Below are positions 1 through 10,764 of a stretch of DNA of 64,000 bases, piece after piece. Under the pieces are notes generated by a model. The model was given only the letters and a program-made list of their open reading frames with translations. It was not told where the DNA came from and ran no database searches. How positions within the stretch are numbered: position 1 is the first letter of the stretch; each line of letters begins with the position of its first letter. Both the position numbers and the translations under genes were made by a program. The stretch spans positions 27,950,104 to 28,014,103 of the forward strand of contig OU862917.1 of assembly GCA_917880885.1 (NCBI GenBank), read 5' to 3'. The stretch comes from Limnephilus marmoratus. Its lineage: Eukaryota; Arthropoda; Insecta; Trichoptera; Limnephilidae.

Positions 1-386
1 CATACATAAAGCACCGCCAACAGACATATCGCGTTTAGAAGTTCTTCTTTTATTCAGAAGTAATCAGAAGTCCCATGAATGAAATAAATTCATGTTTGGA
101 CGAGAGCCAGCAACGCTCGCACCTACTTGCGGTGATGACTGATGACTAATAGTTGAGGGTGCATGGCAACACGGGATGGTTCTTGGAAAAATTAATGTTA
201 TTTTAATACAGCACTGCGGTGTAAGCGAATATTATCGAACGATGTTTATACGAAATGAGATACTAGAACGATGACGTCACGTACTACCTCTCGCTCGGAT
301 ACCTAATAATAATAAAAATAATTATCATTTATAATCTATGTACCTATATAAAAATCAAAATATGTTTGTTTTTGTCTATGTATATG
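1..386. other. Unassigned AT-rich sequence
   Basis: No convincing gene. Bases 94-132 are similar, in inverted orientation, to 4006-4043 (shared core GGACGAGAGCCAGC and CTCGCACCTAC), so part of this stretch belongs to a dispersed repeat. The rest shows nothing I recognise. Confidence 0.4.
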
Positions 387-743
387 TTACCGTAAAAGTG
401 CGAACATTGGTAAATCCTAAGATTTACCAACTCTTAATGGTAAAAGTCCGAAGCGTTCTATAATCATCGTTCACCAACCTAACCTAACCTAACCTAATCT
501 AACCTAACATGTACTAAATTCTAATGGTAAAAGCCCGAAAAAATCGTTTCTTATTTAAATATTATAAACGATTTTTTCGGGCTTTTACCATTAGAATTTA
601 GTACATGATAGGTTGGGTTAGGTTAGGTTAGGTTGGTGAACGATGATTATAGAACGGTTCGGACTTTTACCATTAAGAGTTGGTAAATCTTAGGATTTAC
701 CGGAAAACCTTAGGATTTATCGTAGTTCGGGCTTTTACAGTAA
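387..743. mobile_element. Foldback (long inverted repeat) MITE with telomere-like arms
   Basis: Two long arms fold on each other around an AT-rich centre near 550-565. The inner arms (about 507-549 and 566-608) are perfectly complementary over about 40 bases. The outer arms (387-506 and 609-743) match with a few gaps. Each arm holds the motif GGTAAAAGCCCGAA or a variant, and a run of AACCT (476-506) or its complement GGTTAG (612-638). The ends read TTACCGTAAAAG and, inverted, TTACTGTAAAAG. There is no coding capacity, so it is a non-autonomous foldback element. The superfamily is undecided; the AT-rich right flank prevents a clear target-duplication call. Confidence 0.75.
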
Positions 744-749
744 TATATA

Positions 750-1256
750 TATATATGTTATGCGTAGCTATTCATTCATCAGATTGGGGAATTTGATGGG
801 CGCATGTCGGCGATGGTTTCTGTATAGAATAGTGAGTTCTGGCGTCATGAAATTATGCATTGCTAACCATTCATCCGATTGCGATGAAATTTGGGGATTT
901 GATGTGTGCATGCCCGCGATGGATTCTATATATATCTACTAGTGAGCTCCGGCATTATGAAATTTGTATTAAAAAAATTGCAATAGATGGCACGCGAGTT
1001 CTTTGAAAACTGAATGTTTCGGAACTGAATGTATGGAATGCGGGAGGGGGGAGGGGAACTTGTCAGGGGGGCTCGCAGGATGGAGGAAGCGGGAGAGGGG
1101 AGTGGGGAGATAGAAGGCGAAGTGGGAACGCATGAGGGAAAGGGGATGCGTTAGAGGAAGGGGAACGGGACGAATGGGAAAGGACACGCAGGGAGAAACA
1201 ATTTCTTTATTAAGTGGCGTAGCAACGCATGCCGGGAACTTAGAAAAGTTAACTAG
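750..1256 (+). mobile_element. Helitron-like non-autonomous element
   Basis: The 3' part (about 960-1256) matches other copies here: the GGCACGCGAG motif, a G-rich purine block, AAACAATTTCTTTATTAA, then a stem-loop GGCGT-loop-ATGCC at 1216-1233 and a CTAG followed by T at 1253-1256. A hairpin just upstream of CTRR followed by T is the Helitron 3' hallmark. The end could instead be the TTAG at 1240-1243. The 5' part has an internal imperfect duplication (about 768-858 and 868-966) around CATGAAATT. No Rep/helicase coding is present. Confidence 0.5.
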
Positions 1257-1330
1257 TAAGAACTAAGAACAATAAAATTTTATTACATAATGCATGCAGT
1301 GGTAGGGCAATGCAATACATCCCATATTTT

Positions 1331-2005
1331 GAATAAATCAGAGTGTACCTACAATTCACACGCGGTAGAAGTGAAACCTTTAGAAAACTTAAGCAGACAA
1401 GAGTGGGGAGTCTACGAAGTACCACACAAAGAGGAGACCGATTATACCATCAATACATTTTTTTTTACATGAATACCGCACAAGAGTCGCAACTGCTCAC
1501 GTCTGGAGCCAGTGAGACAATGGCATCCCCAAATGGGGTATGTTGTGAGGCTAAAGGTAATGGGGAGGGAAGGAGGTAGGGAAGAAGAAGGTGGTGAAGT
1601 ACCTGGCTATTCAGATCTGGTCACCAAACACGGCTAAAGCCATTTCAGGCAACGTTTCAATTCTGAATGGTGGTCTTACACCAGGGCGATACTGAGAGTA
1701 TCTTCCACTCTGGAACGTGCCGCAAATATACTATATATTATTTTAAATGAATAAATTGTGAAATACACAAATTATCAAATAAAATTTATTTGCCGCACCG
1801 GGATTCGATCCCGCGACCTTTGGAAAGCGAGTCAAGCGAGCCTGACAGCTGCACTATGCATGCCGTCAGCCGGCTATATATGTCAGCCAGCTATATATGC
1901 TCTGTATGCTAAATCCAATAGATGTATGTGTTTGTCTCTTTTTAGTGCCGCTATTTTTCGTTTCATCGAGTTTTAAATCACAACGGTGCTAAAGAAGTTT
2001 TCACT
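1331..2005 (-). repeat. Repeat B copy split by a SINE
   Basis: Bases 1331-1455 and 1900-2005 are the two halves of one repeat, seen intact in the opposite orientation at 24140-24360 and in part at 49940-50150. Shared landmarks are CACACGCGGTAGAAGTGAAAC and GGCTAAATCC...GTCTCTTTTTAGTGCC. The reading frames through it are not conserved between copies. SINE-A sits in the gap, so repeat B is the older layer. Confidence 0.65.
1463..1885 (-). mobile_element. SINE-A copy (tRNA-derived SINE)
   Basis: On the minus strand this begins with a tRNA-like head whose B box reads GGATCGAATCCC (around 1797-1815). It is followed by AAATAAATTTTATTTG, a body containing CAGATCTGAATAGCCAGG and CTGGCTCCAGACG, and a 3' end GCGGTATTCATGTAAAAAAAA at 1463-1482. 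The same order recurs in at least five other places in the window. It is pol III type by B box and tail; it has no coding capacity. Confidence 0.8.
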
Positions 2006-3162
2006 TGAATAACAATAATATATCAGACTGATAATAAGAAAAAGAAATTAGATAAAGTAACAACACACAGATTGACAGAATAAAAACACAAAAGTACTTA
2101 AATAAAATTATGCGTTATTCAACATAATTTATCAGTATTAAGAAAACGTAATATATTTGTGGCACGTTTCAATTGGGTCTAGGTAAATTGATCGGATTGC
2201 AATTTTTAGAAATCAATTTTTCGAATTCAATTGTTCGAAATGCAATTTTTCGAACTTCAATTTTTCGAAAACATATTTTTCGAACATCAATTGACCGAAA
2301 CACTAGTTTTTCGAATTGATGTATCTAAGTATGTATCAGTACGTACAAGAGTATTTTATTATAGGATTGACAATATCAACCAACCTAACCTAACCTAAAC
2401 TAATCTAATCTAACCCAACCTAACCTAACCTAACCAAACTTAACCTAACCTAACCTGATGATGTCCGAACATTGTCCAGATAAGATATCCGGCGAGACGA
2501 GTGTCACCGTTGTCGAGATCCTGCGGGAGCGCAGACTGTGACCGTCGACCTTTAATTGGCTTTAAACCATAGATTTTGACTTCTGTTTTCGTATTATTTT
2601 TTTTAGATAAAACGATATATCCTTCAGTTATATTGACGATGATTAGTATAAAGACTAGAGAAGGAACTACTGATAACCTCTATACCTGATTTTAATACCC
2701 GCGTAATTGAAGTTTTTCCAAATGCAAAAGTCGGCGCATGGATTTTTTGTGTAAGTGAAAAAACTCAGTTTATTTCTTGCCACCTCTATTTGTGTTTTTT
2801 GTTTTTTGTTTTTATTTAATGTTTTAAAATATCAATTATACATACAGTCTACGTAATTATTCTTGTAGAAAAAACAATAACAAAAGCAACGCACATTAAG
2901 TACCGTGAAAAACATTAAACAATTTAATTCCTCCGAAATTTTTATTGTTATCTAATAATTGTGTTAAAAATAACAAGTTCGAACCTTAAATTTCCTTAGA
3001 TTAAATATGAACAATCATCATCTCGTTTCAGATATAACGACTAATTTTAAAACACCGCTTGATAGTAATATGAATAATATTCACATTATTACAATATTTT
3101 TTTCCATCTACGATCTTGGTGTTGCCATGCGGCCTTCCATTTTTGTTTAGACACCAGCGTGC
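2006..3162. other. Non-genic stretch with short tandem repeats
   Basis: Bases 2195-2315 are an imperfect array of about 17-base units built on CAATTTTTCGAA. Bases 2460-2560 are locally CpG-rich. The remainder is AT-rich and unrecognised. Bases 3121-3170 are the left flank of the hAT element. Confidence 0.5.
2383..2456. repeat. Interstitial AACCT/TTAGG telomere-like repeat
   Basis: About fourteen AACCT units with scattered substitutions (AACTA, AATCT, AACCC). TTAGG is the ancestral insect telomere unit, so this is an internal telomere-like tract rather than a chromosome end, since ordinary repeats continue on both sides. Confidence 0.85.
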
Positions 3163-3170
3163 AGTGCAAG

Positions 3171-3973
3171 TAGGGTTGCCATCTTCTAAAATAAAAAAGC
3201 CTGACTCTGCGCTCTGAAAGGCCGGACATTTTGCCCTAAAAGCCGGACGTACGTACATAATTTTGGACATAACTTTTATACATAATAATAAAAAATCTGT
3301 TACAAGTTACAGTTGTTTATTAATCACGCATTAACCAATTTAATAACAACAATCATTAATCAGTCTTATCCTTGTCATCAGTTGACATTTGTATAGAATA
3401 TAATGTCAATAATAAAATAAAAAATATTGAGTCTTCTGTCTGTAGACATACTAAACTTATAAAACAAACAAACAAAACATAACTTTTTTTCTGGTTAAAC
3501 AGTTGACGAAAATTTTTCGTTAAATAGATATAAAATTAAACATATTTATTTTTGTGGACAAAAAACGAAAAACATAAATTAAAATGAAATCTCGACTTCT
3601 TCAAATTATTCAAAAATTACAAAAATCTACCATTTTGTACATTTGGCGTTTTCACCTACTTTATCCAAAACGTCGTTTTCTTTGGAAATCATTTAATAAA
3701 ATCCTTGACATGTAAATTTTAAATTATACAATGTGTACACCATCTTAGCATTTTTTTGCAATTTATTGCGTTCCTTGGTCCACTGGGCGTTTATTAAAGA
3801 GAATACTCTTTGAAAGTAATATTCCGCCAAATTTTAGAAATTCGGAAGACAAAACCCGCGTGAACCGAAAAAGCCTAACAAAAGCCGGACAAGCCGGACA
3901 TATAAATATTTAGCCGGACACGACCTAAAAAAGCCAAATATGTCCGGCTAAAGCCGGACAGATGGCAACCCTA
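3171..3973. mobile_element. Non-autonomous hAT-like transposon, 803 bp
   Basis: The ends are TAGGGTTGCCATCT and, at the right, the inverted AGATGGCAACCCTA. They are flanked by a perfect 8-bp direct repeat AGTGCAAG at 3163-3170 and 3974-3981. An 8-bp target duplication with a TAGGGTTGCC end fits the hAT superfamily. The right subterminal region carries several GCCGGAC palindromes (3885-3960). No transposase is encoded; the small minus-strand frame at 3028-3270 crosses the element border and is chance. Confidence 0.85.
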
Positions 3974-3981
3974 AGTGCAAG

Positions 3982-4247
3982 GGCCAAAGTACGAACGTTG
4001 GCTCCACCGCGGGTAGGTGCGAGCGCTGGCTCTCGTCCAAACAATAATTTATTTAATGTATTCATTCATTGGTGGACTTCCGTGGATTTTATTTCGGATT
4101 CATTGGACTTTAGCGGAATTATCATAAGGCAAGCAGCTGGACGCGATATGTTTGTATTATATGTACGAGTAGGTAAGGCATGTTTATTATGTTGACACTT
4201 CATTAAATCAAGTTCAACTTACTAACCATCACCAACAGAAGTATGCA
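3982..4247. other. Unassigned sequence
   Basis: Contains the inverted partner (4006-4043) of the motif at 94-132. No gene recognised. Confidence 0.4.
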
Positions 4248-4515
4248 GAGAGGAAGTACCGCCAAACAACTCGGTCTTAGCACACTTTCCTGGCCTCATT
4301 CACATTCATACATCGTCTCATATATGCTCTTCTATTACTCGGACTCTTGACATGGCCCGACTCAAGTATCTGATCCAATTGGTCGTGCCATATCTTCCTT
4401 GGGCGTCCCCGACTTCTTCTGCCATTCACATTTTCGTAATATATATATTCTTCTTACACTCCTTTTCTCGTTCATTCGCTCTACACGCCTAAAACATCTG
4501 AGCGTCTCTTTCTTA
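4248..4515 (-). pseudogene. RTE-like LINE reverse transcriptase C-terminal fragment
   Basis: Reverse complement of the family seen at 25640-26310: minus-strand reading gives the conserved order for GRGRPR-like, DQ..., RRACM-like and VWR-like segments of the post-RT C-terminal region. It is frameshifted and 5'-truncated and its extreme 3' end is missing. It abuts the SINE-A copy at 4530. Decayed, not functional. Confidence 0.6.
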
Positions 4516-4529
4516 ATCTTACTACCCTT

Positions 4530-4945
4530 TTTTACATGAATACCTCTCAAGAGTCCAAACTGCTCCTTTCTGGAGCCAGTGAGACTATGACATCCTCAAT
4601 TAGGGTATGTTGTGAGGCTGAAGGTAATGGGAAGGGGAAGCAGATGGGAAATAGGAAGTTAGGGAAGTACCTGGCTGTTCAGATCTGGTCACCAAATACG
4701 GCTAACGCCATTTCAAGAAACTTTTTAATTCTGAATGGTGAACTTATACCAGGGGGATACTGAGAGTAACTTCTACTCTGGAACCTGCCGTAAATACACA
4801 ATACATTATTTTTGTTGATTTGTCAATTGTTATGAAATAATACAAATTATTCAAATAAAATTTATTTGCCCACGCTAGGGATTCGATCCCGCGTCCTTCG
4901 GATTGCGAGTCAAGAGCCTTACCCCTGGACCACGCCGGCCGTTAA
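4530..4945 (-). mobile_element. SINE-A copy
   Basis: Same order as the 1463 copy. On the minus strand: tRNA-like head (CCAGGGGTAAGGCTCTTGAC and B box GGATCGAATCCC near 4875-4940), AAATAAATTTTATTTG, the body, and a tail ending in ATTCATGTAAAAAA at 4530-4542. The head is better preserved here and begins with a CCGGCGTGGTCCAGGGG A-box-like stretch. Confidence 0.8.
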
Positions 4946-5340
4946 ATCCCTTACATCCGCCTTGCATTCTTTGCGGATCTCTACGTTTCTTAAGTTCAAC
5001 ACGTTATTAAATCTAATTCAATCTAATTAATGTTAATGACTTCAGTCAATAGTTCACATATGAAATGTTTTGTTTACTTCACTTCAGTATGCGTTTTTCA
5101 ATTTATTATATATTTTTTATGTGAACATTAAACAAGAGACCCAACTGCTGGCAGTCGGTGTGACTATCGCATCTACAATTGGGGTACGTTTTGAAGTTTA
5201 GGAAGTGAGTAAAGAGTTACACAAGGAGTTGTGGTAGAAGAATGTTGAATACCTAGATATTCAGATGTGGTCATCAAACACCGCCAATGGTTTTGAAGCA
5301 ACGTGTGGGCATGTCAATGTGCCCAAAGTATCTAAGGTCT
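4946..5340. other. Intergenic stretch with an old SINE-A fragment
   Basis: Bases 5130-5310 are a strongly diverged SINE-A body in minus orientation (AACTGCTGGCAGTCGGTG, then ATTCAGATGTGGTCA). The rest is unassigned. Confidence 0.5.
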
Positions 5341-5342
5341 TA

Positions 5343-5806
5343 ATTTGGGAGGCCGGTAAGGGGGAACTTTTTCTTGAATAAAAAATACCCCTGCCGTAGG
5401 CGTAGGTCACCTCAAGTGGCTCGTTACGTTTATTTACTTAGCAGTGCTCGGGTTTATGGAGAGAGTTTTGTATAGGTCCTGGCGGGGGATGCCTTTGCCC
5501 ACCTAATGCATGGCGGGCCGGATCAAGAGAGACTGTTGTTAGTTGAGGGAGACCTTTTGATCTCTCCAGCCTGACTCTCCTGACCCATTGCCTTGCACCG
5601 CAGTGGGGGGCTATGGATTCATACGTTCGTCACTCTTCGACACATTGACAAGTTTCCTACCTACCCCCATACCTGTTTCCTTTCCAGAACTTTATATCAT
5701 TCCTTTCCCTAAAAAGACCCTCCACATAGCGTTCGCAAAGATGACATTGGCCCTGAGGGAAATTGTTTTCCCCAGGGCCTCCTGTGTGGAGCTAAGGAAA
5801 AAAGGT
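5343..5806 (+). repeat. E450 interspersed repeat, copy 1
   Basis: About 450 bp, starting AATTTGGGAGGC and ending CTGTGTGGAGCTAAGGAAAAAA. Landmarks in order: CATGGCGGGCCGGATC, CCCATTGCCTTGCACCGCAG, GGACACATTGAC-like, CCTTCCTTTC-CTAAAAA, CCTCCACA-AGC, GCCCTGAGGGAAATT. At least five copies occur in the window. The A-rich 3' end and lack of terminal inverted repeats suggest a SINE-like retroposon, but I see no clear tRNA or 5S promoter. Confidence 0.75.
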
Positions 5807-5869
5807 CAAATTTCCGTTACTTCGGATGAAATTTGATCAAATATCGAATTACTTCCAGAACCGATTATA

Positions 5870-6254
5870 CAAGGTGTCCGGAAACTCGTAGTACAAGCGG
5901 GAAACTGGAGAATCCACATAACATTTGGAGTCGATTTTGTGGTTTAACTTTTTTTGATTTGAGCTTCCGTTTTCGAGTAAATCGAGTCCGAAGTTGGAAT
6001 TTTTTAGGTTAAATTTGAAAAAAAATTTCACTAGGGGGTTGATTTCAGCTGTGTAATGTCTTATAAAATGTAACGAAGGGTAAACCGGGCTCAAAATTTT
6101 TTTTAACCCTTTAGTTGCCGAAAAAATGGAAAAATAGAAAAAAAATAATATTAAAATCGAATTGCTTAGATCGAAAAAAATAAGTTTTTTGGGTTCTCTA
6201 CGTGATGTAGATTCACCAGTTTCCCGCTTGTACTACGAGTTTCCGGACACGTTG
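5870..6254. mobile_element. Mariner-type MITE with TA target site
   Basis: Terminal inverted repeats of about 50 bp: CAAGGTGTCCGGAAACTCGT on the left and, inverted at the right, CAACGTGTCCGGAAACTCGT. They are flanked by TA on both sides (5868-5869 and 6255-6256). 385 bp, no transposase. It lies between two inverted E450 copies. Confidence 0.85.
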
Positions 6255-6277
6255 TATTTATTGACTTTTTTTACATT

Positions 6278-6718
6278 CTGTATGTAGCTCCACGCAAGGG
6301 GCCCTGAGGGAAAAAATCCCTCAGGGTATATGTCATCCTTGGGGATGCTGTGTTAAAGATTTTTTAGAGAAAGGAAGGAAAGGATGTTCATGGAAGGAAA
6401 AAGGTATGAGGGGTGGGTAGGAATCTGGGGGTCAGTGTGTCCAGGAGTGAAGGGCGTATGAATTCATCTCTCCAGTGCATTGCAATGGGTCGAGAGTGTG
6501 GCTGGAGAGGTCAGAGGACCTCCCTCAACCAGTCCTCTCGATCCGGCCCGCCACTTAGCAGGTGGACAGATACATACGCCACAAAGACCTGGAAAAACCT
6601 CACCCGGGACCCCTCCAAAGTCTCCAAACGTAGCGACACACTTGGGGTGACAAGTGGCAGAGGTGATGGTTATACAATAAATGGGGCAGTGGTACCCATA
6701 CCCGCCTCTCAAATTAAT
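6278..6718 (-). repeat. E450 interspersed repeat, copy 2
   Basis: Minus-oriented E450. The 3' end GTGGAGCTACATACAG lies at 6281-6296 and the 5' end AATTTGAGAGGCGGG at about 6703-6717. Two overlapping frames of 82 and 104 codons run through it but are not conserved in other copies, so I do not call them genes. Confidence 0.75.
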
Positions 6719-7244
6719 AAAAAATGATCAGTTAGGGGCCCGGGAATTGAAAGGTCTTGACGATACTTATAGGCGGCATAACTACTAGACTAACTAATCT
6801 GTTTAAAAGAATTTCCATATTTTTAAAAGTTTTATCAATACCGGAAAAATTGAGCTTTCTAAGCACACGGACACACCCACAATACAATTTCATAGGTTTT
6901 AATTTTCAGTTTTTATTTAAAACACGATTTATTTATGCAAAAACCCACATTTTACGAAAGACTTGCTGTAGGTTCATATATTATATTAGATTTTAAAAAT
7001 TGAAATAGCGTGTCATTACTGGGCATTTACAAACTCATATTTTATCGCCGAAAGCCACGAGTAACTGTGATTTTGCATAATTTTCTACTTTAAATATTTA
7101 ATAAAATACGAGGGCTCAACTTTATTCATGGGCGCAAATGACGTTGTTCTTTTTATTGTATTATGAAAACAAAATAATGGACGTGCCGCCTCTAGTACGG
7201 GGCTTCACTTAGAAGAGAAACAACGGTTATCTGTGGGGCTTCAA
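6719..7244. other. Unassigned AT-rich sequence
   Basis: No gene, repeat border or RNA recognised. Confidence 0.4.
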
Positions 7245-7601
7245 CTAGTTAGCCCGGGAGTTACATAGAGTTTTCGAAATCAAATGTAGACAGTGACCTT
7301 CCTCTTATTTTGAAGGTCACACGTGCAAAATTTCATCAACCTCGGCATAAAACTGTGGATTTGCATACAAATCAAATCCACGCCGCCCGCTTGACAGCCC
7401 GCTCGTCCACCACAAACCGACATTCTCCTTTATAAATTATATTTTTCAACCAATTTAAACAAAACCTTAAACCTAAAACTTCCTCATGAATCACTCTGTC
7501 GATTGGTGAAAACTGTATGAAAATCAGTTCAATAGTTTTTGAGTTTATCGCGAACAGACGGACAGATGCGGCGGAGGACTTTAATTTATAGTATGTAGAG
7601 A
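7245..7601 (-). mobile_element. Helitron-like non-autonomous element, 357 bp
   Basis: Read on the minus strand it starts A|TCTCTACATACTATAAATT (7601) and ends CCGGGCTAACTAG|T (7245). It therefore sits between A and T without a target duplication, as Helitrons do. The block CGCGATAAACTCAAAAAC near the 5' end recurs at 51480-51510 and 51970-51990. No coding. Confidence 0.6.
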
Positions 7602-7711
7602 TTTTTATTTTAACCTAACGAGTAGAACCTGAAATTGTAATATTGAATTAACGAAGGCAATATTAGCGAAACTCAATCAAAAATCTCAAACCGAAAAATC
7701 AGAAAAAGGTA

Positions 7712-8045
7712 CGGTCATATCTGGGACTCGAACCCAGGACCTATCACCAGCCGGATCTGTGCTCTACCAACAAGAGCGGATCCAGCTTTGCGCCAGGGGA
7801 GGGGGGGTCACAAAGCGCCAGGGGGGGGGGGGGGGGTCACATAGTCGTGGTCAAGTCACAAGAAGTTATATTTTAATTTTGATAATAATAGATACAAGTA
7901 AAAAGTAGGTAGATAATTTTGATAATAATAGATACAAAAAATATATAAAAACATTATGTTTAATAATTTTAATTAGTGGTCCACCTAGGTTCTGGACCCA
8001 GCCCTGGATCCGACCTTGTCTCCCAACTGAGCTAATGTGTCCCTA
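7712..8045 (-). mobile_element. tRNA-derived SINE fragment interrupted by an insertion
   Basis: On the minus strand 7992-8045 reads CTCAGTTGGGAGACAAGGTC, followed after an insertion (about 7793-8000, containing two poly-G runs) by GAGCACAGATCCGGCTGGTG and the B-box-like GGGTTCGAGTCCCAGA (7730-7750). The tRNA-like cloverleaf parts are therefore split. This is a different SINE type from SINE-A. Confidence 0.55.
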
Positions 8046-8740
8046 TCCGATTCGGTCACATTTAACCGTATCGTTCTTCGACCAAGAACTACCAACATTA
8101 TCTTCATTTTCCTAACGCACATTTTTATTGGCCGCTATATTTATGTACGATTGCAAGATTCAACTAAAACTTAATGCTATCTAGATAGTGTCTGTAATAA
8201 ATTTATCCATTTTCATTGAATACAAAATCCCTAGAAGGGAGTTCCATACTAATTTGAACTAGAACTGATGTCACCATTTTAACATAAATATTAGATTCTC
8301 CATTTAGGGCATTTTTTTATTTTTTTATTAGCAAAATTTTTTGATACATGGGAACAGGTACAAACATAATAACATAAAATATAAGAGAGTAACAAAAAAG
8401 ATCCCACAAAGGCGAAGCCTGTGCGTGGGTATTATATTATGTGTATATTAAACAGTGGTGGTTAAAATAGAATTTAAAAATGTATATATATATAGTGTCT
8501 TTAGTGATCAACATAATCGATTTTACAGGAGTTACTGTGTGATTTCTTAAAATTAAAGATATGTACATATAATAACGTATGTATACACCCAATAAGTACA
8601 TACACACGTTCATAAATATGTGTACATATAATACACATATATTTCCTTTTATTAATCTAAAATACAGAAAGACATGGAATATTTTAGGAATTTAGAAAAC
8701 ATATAAAACAATTTAAAGAAAAAAATTTCTCACTTCCAAA

Positions 8741-10764
8741 TTACTTTTTACCCAGCTTTAAATATTTTTTTTTATATACGTTCAGATTTTGACACGTATT
8801 GATTGAATTGGGTAGGGAATTGAACAGTTTTGGGGCAATACAGTTAATGTGCCTTTGGGCCAGTCTGGTTTTGCAGTGAGGCGCTGTGTACACGCACGTG
8901 GTATGTCTCTGGCTAGAACGATTTGTGTTTTTAGTAAAATTGTCAGGACGAGAAAATATAAATTTAAGACACTGGATACAGTAGATCTGCCTTAGTTCCA
9001 TAATTTTAGTTTCCTGAAATAACTGATTGGTGGGATACGTCTTGGCCTTCAGGTACATTACCTTAATGATGGACTTCTGTGCAATTTCTAATGGTTTTAC
9101 ATGGTTATTGTATGTTCCTCCCCACACGATTATTCCATAGGAAATGGATGAAAGCACCAATGCGTTATAGACAAGTTTCATGGTTCTTATATTGACAATG
9201 TTGCTCATGCGTTTGAATATGTAATTTAGGTATCTCAGTTTATTAACAATTTTTTCTATATGGTAAGTCCATTTGAGGCGGCAGTCTATAGTTACACCTA
9301 AATATTTGATATAATTTCCTAATTTCACATTTTCGCAGTTTGAGCATGTCGCAAAGTTACAATTAACGTTATGGAACTTCAAGTTAATATTGTTTTTAGG
9401 GGATGACTTTTGGGAATTATAGAAGGGAATAAAAATGGTTTTATCAAGATTTAGACTGAGAAGATTTCTATCTAGCCAATCTTTGACTATTGCAATGCAT
9501 TTGTTAGCCTTACTAGTTGTATCTTCCCACGTTTTACCATGTACTGTTATTGCAGTGTCATCGGCAAAAGAGAGCATTTCACCTGGTATTACAATATTGC
9601 ATAGGTCATTGATGTAGATTAGAAAGAGTAGTGGCCCTAAGACTGTTCCTTGAGGAATACCATGTTTTACCAAATCACAAGAGCTTAAGCTGATCCTATT
9701 TTTGTGCATTGTTGGCGATTTAATATATAGCTTTTTAGTAGCAAGAGACTTTTGTTTTTAATACCAACGTTAGTGATTTTCTTTAAAAGAATTTTATGGT
9801 TGACTGTATCGAACGCTTTCTTTAAGTCCAAGAAAATAGTTAAAGTTTTATTATTAGAGTCTAGGTTAGAGTATATGTTTTTGGTTAAGCTAAAGACGGC
9901 ATCGTCGGTGCTCAGGTTAGTCCTAAAGCCATATTGATTAGCTGAGAGAATTGCATTCGATTCTAGAAAAATCATAATTTGTCGTTTTAAACACTTTTCG
10001 AAGATCTTGGACAATTGAGAAGTTAAGGTTATTAGTCTGTAGTTGTCGGTTTTACATTGGGATCCGGATTTATGTATTGGAATGATATGGGCGAGTTTAA
10101 AATTATCGGAATAAATGCTGTGTCTGATGCAGTTGTTGAATATGTAATGTAATGGGATGATTATATGTTTTTTAATTGATTTAATTGTGGTATTGCTTAT
10201 GTTATCTGGGCCATTTGCAGACTTCTCTTTGAGGTTATCAATTTGTCTTGAGATTTCAAGTTCTGTTATTTCTTTGAATGTAGATAGCTCAGAGGTAGTG
10301 TCGTTAGACTCTGAAAGTTCGGGAGGAATTTGATTCGAGTGAATATTAAGACTGGGATTATTATCTATAAGAGTTGAGGCAATGTTTGTAAAGAAGTGAT
10401 TGAAATTGTTTGCAATGCTCTCAGCATCTTCGATGGTAGTGTTATTGTCAGTAATGATTTTTTGAGGAATTTTATTAACCTTTTGGTTCCTATTTGAAAT
10501 TTCATTTATGACTTGCCATGTTTTTTTCGAGTCGTTGTGAGCATTATGTAGTTGAGTAGAGTAGTATTGTTGTTTTCGTTTTTTTATGATAGTGTTTAGA
10601 TAGTTTCTAAATAAAATGTATTCATTCCGTTTGGTGTGGTTCTGTGCTTCGTTTTTAGATGTGCAAAGATTTTGATGATTTTTATGGATTTTGAAAAGTT
10701 TGTTTCTATGTTGTATTGAGATTATCAGTCCGCGCGTAATCCATGGTTTTATATGTTTATGTTA
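8741..10764 (-). pseudogene. LINE reverse transcriptase remnant
   Basis: Reverse transcriptase that copied the element's RNA at a nicked target. From 10764 downward one frame gives a KPWITRG segment, fingers, and the palm motif IFLDLKKAFDTVNH (about 9780-9830). A frameshift lies near 9690-9710. The next frame (8741-9709) carries GIPQGTVLGPLLF (residues 17-29), the catalytic box as FADD instead of the usual YADD (residues 48-51), the thumb, and a C-terminal domain ending in NSLPNSIN and a Lys-rich tail. An in-frame TAA at 10762-10764 separates it from the linker and endonuclease. It is a broken copy; the catalytic Asp pair is still present. Confidence 0.85.

Noticed and set aside
476..640. True telomere end
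   Set aside because: The AACCT runs are short, imperfect, placed symmetrically in a foldback element and flanked by ordinary sequence.
6413..6727. 104-codon frame and its 82-codon antisense partner
   Set aside because: Both run across the E450 repeat and are broken in the other E450 copies.
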